33,793 nucleotides of DNA, taken from an uncultured Clostridium sp. (GTDB taxonomy: Bacteria; Bacillota; Clostridia; Oscillospirales; Acutalibacteraceae). The stretch is taken from NCBI GenBank assembly GCA_934717555.1, contig CAKUYY010000011.1:1-33793 (forward strand), read 5' to 3'. Below are positions 1 to 7,031 of this stretch, piece by piece (the stretch's first letter is position 1; every line of letters starts with the position of its first letter). Made by a program: the position numbers and the translations under genes. Under the pieces are notes generated by a model. The model saw only the letters and a list, made by a program, of their open reading frames with translations. It did no database searches and had not been told where the DNA came from.

Positions 1-8
1 CCTAAGAA

Positions 9-69
9 AGCCCGGGAAGTATGCCGGCTAACTGAGCGGCGTCCGCCCGCTCAAATAGCCGGCATACCG
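9..69 (+). repeat. 61-bp palindromic repeat, copy 1
   Basis: This stretch is identical to the reverse complement of 6618-6678. Internally it is a long imperfect hairpin: an arm beginning AGTATGCCGGCTA pairs with one ending TAGCCGGCATACC, the inner stem is TGAGCGG/CCGCTCA, and there are only two mismatches in about 22 bp. It lies outside genes. It looks like a dispersed intergenic palindromic (REP/MITE-like) element. A role as a transcription barrier is possible but unproven. Confidence 0.8.
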
Positions 70-208
70 CAAAGTGACCGCCCATGTTATTTTTACTGGT
101 CAGACATAAAGACGACAAGCTATGATTTTCAGAAAAGAAAAACAGAATCTTTCATAAAACAATCGTTTCCCAGAGGCCAAAATAAAAAGGCGAATGGAGG
201 CATACGCT

Positions 209-298
209 ATGATTACGGAAAAACCAGCCTTTATTGATAGCAGTTTACTGACAAGCCCAGAGACAGGAAAAAATTCTGCCTCTGGGCTTGCTTTTTGA
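209..298 (+). CDS. possible 29-aa peptide overlapping a terminator
   Basis: An ATG with GGAGG eight bases upstream opens a 29-codon frame (begins MITEKPAF) that ends in TGA inside the T-run of the hairpin at 253-296. The product has no recognisable family and no membrane segment. The good ribosome binding site is the only support. The frame may be accidental, or it may be a leader or remnant left between the palindromic repeat and nrdJ. No clear -35/-10 pair was seen upstream. Confidence 0.22.
   Translation: MITEKPAFIDSSLLTSPETGKNSASGLAF
253..296 (+). terminator. rho-independent terminator (plus strand)
   Basis: The arms AAGCCCAGAG and CTCTGGGCTT, with extra inner pairing, are followed by GC and five T on the plus strand. 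The minus-strand side lacks a T-run, so this is less obviously a terminator for nrdJ, although it lies just past the nrdJ stop codon. Confidence 0.6.
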
Positions 299-316
299 AA
301 TATATTTTCCCTACGA

Positions 317-2599
317 TCAGCCGCACTTGGAAAAACCGCAGTTGCGGCAAATCACGCAGCCGCCCTCATGCTCAATGCGCGCTCCGCATTCCGGACAGAA
401 ATTGGTTTTGCCGGAAGTGGTGATGGTCTGGGAAGGGACGGGACAGGAAACAGTTTCTACCGCTTCCTCTTCGGGTTCCGCCCAATGCCCCAATTCGATC
501 TGCTGCTGATATACCTTTTCAATGGTCTTGGCGATGGCGTCCGGGCAGGAAGTACACTTCATGCCGTTTTGCCGGATCGTGGAGGGACACCGGATTCCTT
601 TGAGCTGATGCACAATACTGTGTACATCAATCCCAGCCCGCAAAGCGATAGAAGCCAGCCGCGCGGTCGCTTCCGACTGGGACGGGCATCCCCCTGCCTT
701 ACCGGTATTGGTAAAGATCTCACAAATCCCCTTGTCATCATAATTGACGGTGATATACAGGTTCCCGCATCCGATTTTTACTTTTTCTGTAATACCTGTC
801 ACCACTTCGGGGCGGGGTCTGGGGACAATGGCCTGAGATTTTGCTTTTTCCTCTATCGTCTGCTCTTGGGTGGATTCCTCCCCCTCTTTTTTCACCTTAC
901 CGATATTGAGCACCTGCTCGCTCCGGCTACCGTCCCGGTAAATGGTAACGCCCTTGCACCCCAACTCAAAAGCCAGCCGGTACACTTGAGCGACCTCTTC
1001 CCTGGTGGCATCGTGATTAAAGTTAACGGTCTTGGAAACAGCGTTATCCGTATGGCGCTGGAAAGCGGCCTGCATCCGGATATGATACTCGGGAGAGACC
1101 TCGTGGGCGGATACGAACACCCGCCGGATATCCTCAGGAATTTCCGGGATATGGCTGAGGCTCCCCTGCTTGGCTATGGTTTTCATTAACTCATCAGAGT
1201 ACAGGCCTCTTTCCTCCAATACTTCCTTGAGGATCGGGTTGACCTCGATCATTTCCGTTCCATCCATAATGTTGCGGATATATACATACCCAAATACCGG
1301 TTCTACCCCGGAAGAGCACCCCGCCAGCAGGGAAAGGGTACCTGTGGGAGCGATGGTGGTCACAGTGCCGTTGCGCTGAGGCTTGTCCTGGGGCAGGATA
1401 CTTTCGGAAAACAGCGGGAACACGCCCCTCTGTCCGGCGAGTTTGCGGCTTTCCTCCCGGGCGGCTTCGGTAATGATCTTCATGACTTCTTCCGCCAGGC
1501 GGACCGCCTCTTCCGAATTATAAGGGATTCCCAGCATCAGCAGCATATCCGCCCAGCCCATGATTCCCAAACCAATTTTGCGGGTCTGCTTGGTGGTAAA
1601 GTCAATCTGTTCCAGGGGATACTTATTGGCATCTATGACATTATCCAGGAAATGTACCGCTTTTTTCACAGTATCCGAGAGCTTTTTCCAATCCACCCTC
1701 CAGGTATTTTCCGATTTGTTTACCATCTTTGTCAAATTGATGGAACCCAAATTGCAGGATTCAAAAGGAAGCAGGGGCTGTTCCCCACAGGGATTGGTGG
1801 ATTCAATTTCCCCTTGCCTGGGAACAATATTATCCCGGTTCAGGCGGTCCAAAAAGATAATGCCTGGTTCCCCATTGCGCCATGCGGCGTCTACGATATG
1901 GTCAAATACCTCCCTGGCGTTGAGCTGTCCCGTTACTTCCCGGGTGTGGGGGTCCACCAGGTCATACATGCCTCCCTCTTCGGCGGCTTTCATAAAGGCT
2001 TCCGTCAATCCTACTGAGATATTAAAATTGGTAATTTCCTTGTTGTCCTTTTTACAGTCGATAAACTGCATAATATCCGGATGATCGATGCGCAGGATCC
2101 CCATATTGGCGCCCCGGCGGGTACCACCTTGCTTGACGGCCTCTGTGGCCATATTAAATACCTTCATAAAGCTGATGGGTCCGGAAGCCACCCCACCGGT
2201 AGAATTTACTGCGCTGCCGCTGGGACGCAGGCGGGAAAAAGAGAAGCCTGTCCCGCCGCCGGATTTATGGATTAGGGCGGCCTGTTTAATTGCCTCGAAA
2301 ATTCCCTCCATGGTATCTTCCACAGGAAGCACAAAACAGGCGGAAAGCTGTCCCAAGGGCCTGCCTGCGTTCATGAGGGTGGGGGAGTTAGGCAGGAACT
2401 CCAGCTGGGTCATCATATCATAAAATTCCGAGGCGGTTTTTTCCACATCCGCTTTGGGATCATAAATACGGTCAGACTGCGCAATGGCGCCGGCTACCCG
2501 GTGGAACAGTTCCTCTACGGTCTCTATTACCACGCCTTCGCCGTTTTTGATCAGATATCTGCGTTCCAATACTGTTTGAGCGTTCTGCGACAAATTCAT
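317..2599 (-). CDS. nrdJ: adenosylcobalamin-dependent ribonucleoside-diphosphate reductase (class II)
   Basis: NrdJ reduces ribonucleotides to deoxyribonucleotides in the cytoplasm. A 5'-deoxyadenosyl radical from coenzyme B12 replaces the oxygen-dependent radical of class I enzymes. The 760 residues show the class II order: SPTLMNAG near 72-79, a first redox cysteine at 88 (LSACFVLP), GGGTGFSFSRLR near 114-124, the active-site loop NPCGEQ at 269-274 (thiyl Cys271, Glu273) and a second redox cysteine at 282 in ESCNLGSINL. The C-terminus has two Cys pairs (CPECG and CRNCG) and a final CG, a likely zinc-binding and disulfide-shuttling tail. Length is normal for the family. The ATG follows AGGAGG by six bases. 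The promoter and an NrdR-box-like site lie just upstream. No class I or III reductase is in the window. cobO at 25.3 kb could make the cofactor. No cobalamin riboswitch was recognised in the leader. Confidence 0.97.
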   Translation of the reverse strand: MNLSQNAQTVLERRYLIKNGEGVVIETVEELFHRVAGAIAQSDRIYDPKADVEKTASEFYDMMTQLEFLPNSPTLMNAGRPLGQLSACFVLPVEDTMEGIFEAIKQAALIHKSGGGTGFSFSRLRPSGSAVNSTGGVASGPISFMKVFNMATEAVKQGGTRRGANMGILRIDHPDIMQFIDCKKDNKEITNFNISVGLTEAFMKAAEEGGMYDLVDPHTREVTGQLNAREVFDHIVDAAWRNGEPGIIFLDRLNRDNIVPRQGEIESTNPCGEQPLLPFESCNLGSINLTKMVNKSENTWRVDWKKLSDTVKKAVHFLDNVIDANKYPLEQIDFTTKQTRKIGLGIMGWADMLLMLGIPYNSEEAVRLAEEVMKIITEAAREESRKLAGQRGVFPLFSESILPQDKPQRNGTVTTIAPTGTLSLLAGCSSGVEPVFGYVYIRNIMDGTEMIEVNPILKEVLEERGLYSDELMKTIAKQGSLSHIPEIPEDIRRVFVSAHEVSPEYHIRMQAAFQRHTDNAVSKTVNFNHDATREEVAQVYRLAFELGCKGVTIYRDGSRSEQVLNIGKVKKEGEESTQEQTIEEKAKSQAIVPRPRPEVVTGITEKVKIGCGNLYITVNYDDKGICEIFTNTGKAGGCPSQSEATARLASIALRAGIDVHSIVHQLKGIRCPSTIRQNGMKCTSCPDAIAKTIEKVYQQQIELGHWAEPEEEAVETVSCPVPSQTITTSGKTNFCPECGARIEHEGGCVICRNCGFSKCG

Positions 2600-2637
2600 A
2601 TTTAATTCCTCCTATTTAGTCCCCAGTCTTTCATCAA

Positions 2638-2653
2638 ACACTACATATTGTAT
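2638..2653. promoter_or_regulatory. NrdR-box-like operator overlapping the nrdJ -10
   Basis: The 16-mer ACACTACATATTGTAT matches the known NrdR consensus (acaCwAtATaTwGtgt) at 14 of 16 positions. It covers the -10 hexamer of the nrdJ promoter, the expected position for repression when (d)ATP is plentiful. NrdR boxes usually occur as a pair about three helical turns apart; I saw no convincing second box. nrdR itself is not in the window. Confidence 0.6.
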
Positions 2654-2674
2654 CACGGAATTGCTTGAAGTCAA
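2647..2674 (-). promoter_or_regulatory. nrdJ promoter
   Basis: Read on the minus strand: TTGACT, a 16-bp spacer, TACAAT, then a leader of about 45 bases to the nrdJ start codon. The spacer is one base short of optimal, but both hexamers match well. Confidence 0.65.
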
Positions 2675-2820
2675 TCTTTTCCCCCTGAGAAAATCTAATT
2701 CCCTTCCAAAGGAAAAATAGGATAAAATGGAATTATTATCCATAAAATTAGGAGCAAATACAAGAATGCATCCATTTAAAAATCATTTTTCTGTGAAACA
2801 GATATGCAAAAACAAACTTT

Positions 2821-2865
2821 TTTTGACCGGAAACTCAACCGTAAAAATTTGATTACCCGTCAAAA
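2821..2865. promoter_or_regulatory. inverted repeat in the nrdJ/XRE divergent region
   Basis: TTTTGACCGG (2821-2830) and CCCGTCAAAA (2856-2865) are inverted copies with one mismatch, 25 bp apart. They lie about 50 bp upstream of a TATAAT (2918-2923) that probably serves the regulator gene. This could be an operator for that XRE protein (inference). The rest of the 357-bp gap is AT-rich with no further feature seen. Confidence 0.3.
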
Positions 2866-2956
2866 TTATGGCCTGAAAAAGGAAAACAAGTCAATGGTAA
2901 AAAGAAAACAGGGTTGATATAATTAATTACGATAGATCTATTGGGGAGGGAACCCT

Positions 2957-4012
2957 ATGAAAATAAATGAAAGAATCCGAGCGCAACGTTTGACAAAAAA
3001 ATTTACACAAGAACAAGTGGCAAGTTATCTTGGCGTAACAGCCTCAGCTGTTAACAAATGGGAAAAAGGCATTTCCTATCCCGACATCACCCTGCTTCCC
3101 CCTCTCGCCAGGCTGCTAGATACTGACTTAAATACACTTTTATCCTTTCAGGAGGAACTAACCCAGAAGGAAATAAACTCCTTCCTCCATCATCTGTCAG
3201 AAATCTTTGATAAAAACGGATTTCAACAAACCTATAAGATTGCCATGGAGAAAATAAAAGAATATCCTACCTGTTATCCGCTGGTACTAAACGTAGCATT
3301 GTTTTTGGATGGTTCCTTACTGTTAGATCAAAATCTTGACCACTATAAAACCGCCATCGAATCCCTGTACCAACGTGTGCTGGACTCTCCTGATCAGGCT
3401 ATCCGCAGCCAAGCGCAATCCATTCTCATTTCTAAATGTATGGAGAGGAAGGAATACGCGAAAACGGAGGAAATGTTACAGTGTTTACCCGATCAGGGGC
3501 TTGTTGATAAAAAACAGCTTCAGGTAAAGTTGTACATGGCATATGGAAAATTAGAAGAAGCCGCAAAACTGGAAGAGGAAAAATTATTATCCGCGATCAA
3601 TGAGATACAAACAATTTTAATGACTCTGATGGAAATCGCATGTAGGGAAGAACGAATGGAAGATGCCCAACACCTTGCGGATGTTTCTGAAAACAGCGCT
3701 AAATTATTTGACCTATCGGAATATCATTCTTATATTGCCCATTTCCAACTTTATTCCTCTTGTAACTATCCTGAGAAATGTATCAAAATTCTGATACCCA
3801 TGTTAAAATCCCTTACTCATAAATGGGATATCAAGAGCTCTCCATTATATCGTCACATTCAGGCAAAAGAAAATAACAAGCAATTGGGGCTTAACATGCA
3901 AAAATCCCTTATAAGATCCATATATTCCGATAAGGAAACTTCTTATTTAAAGGACAGTCAGGAATTACAGGCTCTGATAAAAGAATTAAAGTTGGATCAG
4001 AAAGAGGGCTGA
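2957..4012 (+). CDS. XRE-family transcriptional regulator with long helical C-terminal domain
   Basis: Residues 1-62 form a Cro/C1-type helix-turn-helix (RIRAQRLTKKFTQEQVASYL, then SAVNKWEKGISYPDITLLPPLARLLDTDLNTLL). The remaining ~290 residues are helical, with Leu/Ala-rich paired helices resembling TPR-type regulators (LEEAAKLEEEKL, ERMEDAQHLAD), which in other XRE proteins bind peptides or other proteins. No enzymatic motif is visible. The ATG follows GGGGAGGG by six bases. A TATAAT at 2918-2923 gives a short leader; no strong -35 was found. It is transcribed divergently from nrdJ and has no operon partner. Its codons are more AT-rich than the metabolic genes around it, which fits an accessory regulator. 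The target is unknown. Confidence 0.85.
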   Translation: MKINERIRAQRLTKKFTQEQVASYLGVTASAVNKWEKGISYPDITLLPPLARLLDTDLNTLLSFQEELTQKEINSFLHHLSEIFDKNGFQQTYKIAMEKIKEYPTCYPLVLNVALFLDGSLLLDQNLDHYKTAIESLYQRVLDSPDQAIRSQAQSILISKCMERKEYAKTEEMLQCLPDQGLVDKKQLQVKLYMAYGKLEEAAKLEEEKLLSAINEIQTILMTLMEIACREERMEDAQHLADVSENSAKLFDLSEYHSYIAHFQLYSSCNYPEKCIKILIPMLKSLTHKWDIKSSPLYRHIQAKENNKQLGLNMQKSLIRSIYSDKETSYLKDSQELQALIKELKLDQKEG

Positions 4013-4113
4013 TAGCGTTTCAGACGTTAACCTGTGAGCTTTCCAGGAAAACAAATTTTCCCAGCCTCCGCAAATTCACCTGAGTCCTTCTCAAATCTTT
4101 AACAATTTTATTC

Positions 4114-4142
4114 TTGAACCCCGCATATCCATGGAGTATGAT
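4114..4142 (+). promoter_or_regulatory. promoter of the 43-aa membrane protein
   Basis: TTGAAC, a 17-bp spacer and TATGAT lie 29 bases upstream of the start codon at 4172. Confidence 0.65.
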
Positions 4143-4171
4143 AACAATAAATCAAAAAAAGGACTGATCTT

Positions 4172-4303
4172 ATGGCAAACCGCCAGACAAAAATGCAAGG
4201 AAAGAAAAAGCCCTTGGACAAAAGGATGCTTTTGATCCGGGTAGTCGCGGGAGTGATCGCTCTGGTAATGATAGCTTCCGTTTTGATGGCCGTTTTCTTT
4301 TAA
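4172..4303 (+). CDS. 43-aa single-pass membrane protein
   Basis: The frame starts MANRQTKMQGKKKPLDKR, a strongly basic cytoplasmic head. One hydrophobic helix follows (about 19-43) and runs to the stop. AAAGGA precedes the ATG, a good promoter lies at 4114-4142 and an intrinsic terminator follows six bases after the stop, so this is a complete monocistronic unit. I do not recognise the family. A basic head followed by a terminal helix is common among small clostridial membrane peptides. No function can be assigned. Confidence 0.7.
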   Translation: MANRQTKMQGKKKPLDKRMLLIRVVAGVIALVMIASVLMAVFF

Positions 4304-4308
4304 CGCAG

Positions 4309-4338
4309 AATCCTTCGCGCAGTTGCGGAGGATTTTTT
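4309..4338 (+). terminator. intrinsic terminator after the small membrane protein
   Basis: AATCCT and CGC pair with GCG and AGGATT, with one T-G step between the two stem segments, followed by a run of T. Confidence 0.75.
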
Positions 4339-4373
4339 GTTTTTTGTACAAAATTGTCAGAAAAATCTCTTTA

Positions 4374-4402
4374 TTGCAATATACTTTAGAACATGATAGA
4401 AT
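4374..4402 (+). promoter_or_regulatory. promoter of the apbE operon
   Basis: TTGCAA, a 17-bp spacer and TAGAAT give a leader of about 80 bases before apbE. Confidence 0.6.
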
Positions 4403-4413
4403 AAGTTTTGTTT

Positions 4414-4471
4414 AGGAAATTTTCCTCCCAGTAGCTATGCTATATTGTTAGGGGAATCAAGAAAATTTCCT
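4414..4471 (+). promoter_or_regulatory. long-loop inverted repeat in the apbE leader
   Basis: AGGAAATTTTC (4414-4424) and GAAAATTTCCT (4461-4471) are perfect 11-bp complements within the transcribed leader, ending just before the AAGGAG ribosome binding site. The RNA could fold into a stem near the start codon, or the DNA could be an operator. No known riboswitch class was recognised. Confidence 0.4.
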
Positions 4472-4490
4472 TTGATAAGGAGCGATCTGT

Positions 4491-5573
4491 TTGACCAAAT
4501 CAAAAAAACTTCCCTTTTCCTGGCCGCATATTGTATTGACCGTCATCCTATTGGGGATCATTGGCGTGATCATCTGGTTATTTTCCAGTTCCCACCCACA
4601 AAATGATGTCTATGAAAACACTTCCTTAGCTATGGGCACCTATGTACAGCAGACTGTTTATGGCAGTAACGCGGCCCAGGCCGCTGAGGATGCCGCCCAG
4701 GCTGTCTCTGAACTGGAAGACCTTATTTCTTGGCGCAAAGAGGATTCCGACATCGCCAAAATCAACGCCAACGCGGGAAATGATTGGGTTTCCGTGGACA
4801 GTAAGACCGCCAGCCTGCTGGCGCGATGCCTGGATGTGGCCCAGCAGAGCGGGGGGGCTTTTGACCCCACGATCCTTCCCTTATCCTCCCTCTGGGATTT
4901 CGGGGGAGAAAACCAGCACCTACCTTCTGCGGAAGATATCCAGCGTTTTCTTCCTTATGTGGACTATACCAACCTGCGGGTTGACAGCGAAGAAAATTCC
5001 TCCTCCCTAAAAAATTCCATGTACGCCCTGGATTTAGGCGGAGTGGGCAAGGGGGCCGCCTGTGATGAAGTAGTGGCCTCTTATGAGGAATCCGGCGTAT
5101 CCTGCGGGATCGTAGCGGTAGGGGGAAGCGTGGGTATTTTCGGTCAAAAGCCGGATCACTCCGATTGGACCATCGCCATCCGCAACCCTTTTCAAAACCT
5201 CTCCACGGAAAGCAATGTTTCCATGGGCACGTTAAGCCTGTCCGGCGGCTTTGTTTCCACCTCCGGTATCTATGAAAAATACTTTGAAGAGGACGGGAAA
5301 CTGTATCATCATATTCTTAATCCGGATACCGGGTATCCTGTGGAAAACGATTTGGTTTCCGTCACTGTGGTGTGCGACAATGGGGCGCTCAGCGACATGC
5401 TCTCTACCGCCTGTTTTGTGTTAGGGGCGGAAAAAAGCCAGGAACTGCTTGCCCATTATGATGCTCAAGCGATCTTTATCGATCAGGATAAAAGGGTCTT
5501 TATCACCGAAGGCCTTCGCAGCCGCGTTTCCATTACGGCCGAAGGCTATATGCTTTTGGATTCCCTGTCATGA
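4491..5573 (+). CDS. apbE: FAD:protein FMN transferase
   Basis: ApbE cleaves FAD and attaches FMN covalently to Thr/Ser of target flavoproteins at the outer membrane face, notably RnfG and RnfD. The 360 residues show an N-terminal anchor (about 13-31), then GAFDPTI (122-128), DLGGVGKG (181-188, the usual DLGGIAKG region), GGS at 211-213, STSG (256-259), HHILNPDTGYP (273-283) and SDMLSTACF around Asp302, whose acidic side chain binds Mg2+ in the family. The start is TTG, eight bases after AAGGAG. An upstream in-frame ATG with a ribosome binding site was not seen. The stop overlaps the next start (ATGA), so the two are translationally coupled. The rnf operon begins 1.5 kb downstream, which supports the substrate assignment. 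Confidence 0.95.
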   Translation: MTKSKKLPFSWPHIVLTVILLGIIGVIIWLFSSSHPQNDVYENTSLAMGTYVQQTVYGSNAAQAAEDAAQAVSELEDLISWRKEDSDIAKINANAGNDWVSVDSKTASLLARCLDVAQQSGGAFDPTILPLSSLWDFGGENQHLPSAEDIQRFLPYVDYTNLRVDSEENSSSLKNSMYALDLGGVGKGAACDEVVASYEESGVSCGIVAVGGSVGIFGQKPDHSDWTIAIRNPFQNLSTESNVSMGTLSLSGGFVSTSGIYEKYFEEDGKLYHHILNPDTGYPVENDLVSVTVVCDNGALSDMLSTACFVLGAEKSQELLAHYDAQAIFIDQDKRVFITEGLRSRVSITAEGYMLLDSLS

Positions 5574-5974
5574 GCCGTCAACGCCTTGTGAAAAAAAGCG
5601 TGGTTTCCCTTTTTCAAAAACGCGATCTTTTCCTGATCGTTGAGGTGTTATTAGCCGCCCTGTTTTGTTATCTGTGGACCTTTCCCCGGGAAAGCGCTTC
5701 CTGCATTGTGGTGGAACAGGACGGCCAAATCATATCCACAATTTCTCTTTCTCAGGTACAGGAACCCTATGAGCTGGAAATCGGCGGCCCCTATCCCGCT
5801 GTCCTTTTGATCGAGCCGGACGGCGTTTCCTTCCTCTCCGCTTCCTGTCCGGACAAGCGATGTGTGCATTCCGGCAAACTTACCCAAGCGGGACAGATCG
5901 CCGTGTGTTTGCCCGCCCGTCTGACCGTGCGTCTACAGGGATCTGATCCTTCCATAGACGCCTACACAGGATAA
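5570..5974 (+). CDS. NusG domain II-like membrane-anchored protein
   Basis: The 134-aa protein has one membrane helix (about 20-37) and a small extracytoplasmic beta domain of the type annotated NusG domain II. Seen: SCIVVEQDGQIISTISLSQ, then YELEIG, then SCPDKRCVHSGKL with two conserved cysteines, and AGQIAVCLPARLTVRL. Despite the name it has no NGN domain and is not a transcription factor. In Firmicutes such genes commonly sit beside apbE and a Gx-type membrane gene near rnf. Their molecular role is not established. It overlaps apbE by four bases. Confidence 0.85.
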   Translation: MSRQRLVKKSVVSLFQKRDLFLIVEVLLAALFCYLWTFPRESASCIVVEQDGQIISTISLSQVQEPYELEIGGPYPAVLLIEPDGVSFLSASCPDKRCVHSGKLTQAGQIAVCLPARLTVRLQGSDPSIDAYTG

Positions 5975-5993
5975 AAACAGGAGCTACACCGCT

Positions 5994-6560
5994 ATGCCTT
6001 TTTTTCACCCCTCGAAACAAAAAAACTCTCCCGAACAAGGAGTGCTACATATCCGCCCCCAAACCCAAAAACTAACCCGCCTTTCCCTTTTATGCGCTTT
6101 GGCGCTGGCGATCTCCGGTTTGGAGATGCTCATCCCACCCCTTCCCATGTTGCCCCCTGGGGCGAAACCGGGATTTTCCAATATCGTCACTATGTACGCC
6201 GCCGGTTCCCTGGGGATCATTCCCGCCTTGGGAATCGCCCTTATTAAGGGATTATTCGCCGGATTCACACGGGGCTTTACCGCTTTTCTGATGAGTACCT
6301 GCGGCGGGCTCCTCAGCACTTTGTTGATGGGATACCTTTTACATATGAAAAAACGTCCGTTTGGTCTGGTGGGGATAGGGATTGCCGGCGCAGTAGCCCA
6401 TAACGCCGCACAGCTAGGGGTCGCCGCTTTGTTGACAACCTCCGCTGTGGTGGCCTACGCTCCGTTTTTGCTGTTGTTCTCTTTGATCACCGGAACCGCC
6501 ACCGGCCTTGTGCTTCGCGCTGTTTTGCCGGCGCTCAACAAAATTTCTCAACTGCGTTAA
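5994..6560 (+). CDS. Gx transporter / heptaprenyl diphosphate synthase component I family membrane protein
   Basis: The 188-aa polytopic protein carries signatures of this family: LTRLSLLCALALAISGLEML, PPLPMLPPGAKPGFSNIVTM and FAGFTRGFTAFLMSTCGGLL. Four or five membrane helices are expected. The family name comes from a heptaprenyl diphosphate synthase subunit, but the fold resembles small energy-coupling S components, and the usual neighbours (apbE, NusG-II) suggest a flavin- or Rnf-linked role (inference). It starts 19 bases after the NusG-like stop with AGGAG upstream, so it is the third gene of the same unit. The substrate is unknown. Confidence 0.85.
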   Translation: MPFFHPSKQKNSPEQGVLHIRPQTQKLTRLSLLCALALAISGLEMLIPPLPMLPPGAKPGFSNIVTMYAAGSLGIIPALGIALIKGLFAGFTRGFTAFLMSTCGGLLSTLLMGYLLHMKKRPFGLVGIGIAGAVAHNAAQLGVAALLTTSAVVAYAPFLLLFSLITGTATGLVLRAVLPALNKISQLR

Positions 6561-6617
6561 TCTCATTTTTTCTTATTTGTTTACAGATAAATAAAAATCC
6601 GATGAGTGATACCCTTA

Positions 6618-6678
6618 CGGTATGCCGGCTATTTGAGCGGGCGGACGCCGCTCAGTTAGCCGGCATACTTCCCGGGCT
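6618..6678 (-). repeat. 61-bp palindromic repeat, copy 2 (inverted)
   Basis: Exact reverse complement of 9-69, so two identical copies lie 6.6 kb apart in opposite orientation and bracket nrdJ through the Gx gene. The identity is perfect across 61 bp and stops sharply at both ends. Confidence 0.8.
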
Positions 6679-6717
6679 AGTTTAGGAGACCCGCCGCGGC
6701 GGTCTTGTAAGGGGTTC

Positions 6718-6745
6718 AAAGGGGGGAAACATGATTCCCCCCTTT
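6718..6745 (+). terminator. GC-rich hairpin, possible terminator
   Basis: AAAGGGGGGAA, a six-base loop and TTCCCCCCTTT form a perfect 11-bp stem. Only three T are in the stem end and the following sequence is mixed, so termination is plausible but not certain. Confidence 0.4.
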
Positions 6746-6757
6746 GCGTTCTCTTTG

Positions 6758-6787
6758 CTTCCTTTCTCTGACGTCAGAGAAAGGAAG
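6758..6787. repeat. 30-bp perfect palindrome
   Basis: CTTCCTTTCTCTGAC is followed directly by its complement GTCAGAGAAAGGAAG with no loop. A zero-spacer palindrome of this length is unlikely by chance and is not terminator-like because no T-run follows. A dimeric protein binding site or a repeat remnant are both possible. Confidence 0.7.
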
Positions 6788-7031
6788 TGCCCCCGCTGCA
6801 GGAGCGGTTTCGAGAAAAAATGGATCCATAGGATCTCCCTTAAAAAACAAAAATCAAGTCATTTTTTGCAAGCACTTTTCAAAAAGATAAAAAACAGAGA
6901 GAGCCTTTTTATAGCCTTGTCTTATCAATAAAGTATTCAATAAATTTATGAAAAAGTACGTTTATCAAGACGTATCACAAATTGTGGCAGCCGGATTCTT
7001 TCCAGCCTGCCACAGGGAAAGGAAGAACCTT

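Larger units (their letters stand above)
6561..7031. other. palindrome-dense intergenic region between the two Rnf-related operons
   Basis: This 471-bp gap has no credible gene. In order it holds the inverted 61-bp repeat (6618-6678), a GC-rich palindrome AGACCCGCCGCGGCGGTCT (about 6687-6705), an 11-bp-stem hairpin (6718-6745), a 30-bp perfect palindrome (6758-6787) and a leader stem TGTGGCAG/CTGCCACA (6983-6990 with 7007-7014). The stretch 6840-6947 is AT-rich and probably contains the rnf promoter (weak candidate TTGTCT-18-TAAATT ending near 6945). Confidence 0.6.

Noticed and set aside
2600..2956. Cobalamin riboswitch upstream of nrdJ
   Set aside because: The leader from the promoter to the start codon is only about 45 bases and no B12-box-like sequence was found, so there is no room for this riboswitch.
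6731..6931. 66-codon frame in the palindrome-rich gap
   Set aside because: It begins inside a hairpin loop and translates the 30-bp palindrome; there is no ribosome binding site and no recognisable protein pattern.
6948..7031. Longer N-terminus for rnfC
   Set aside because: No ribosome binding site precedes the ATG at 6948 and the extra residues precede the normal RnfC start. A leader stem occupies this stretch instead.
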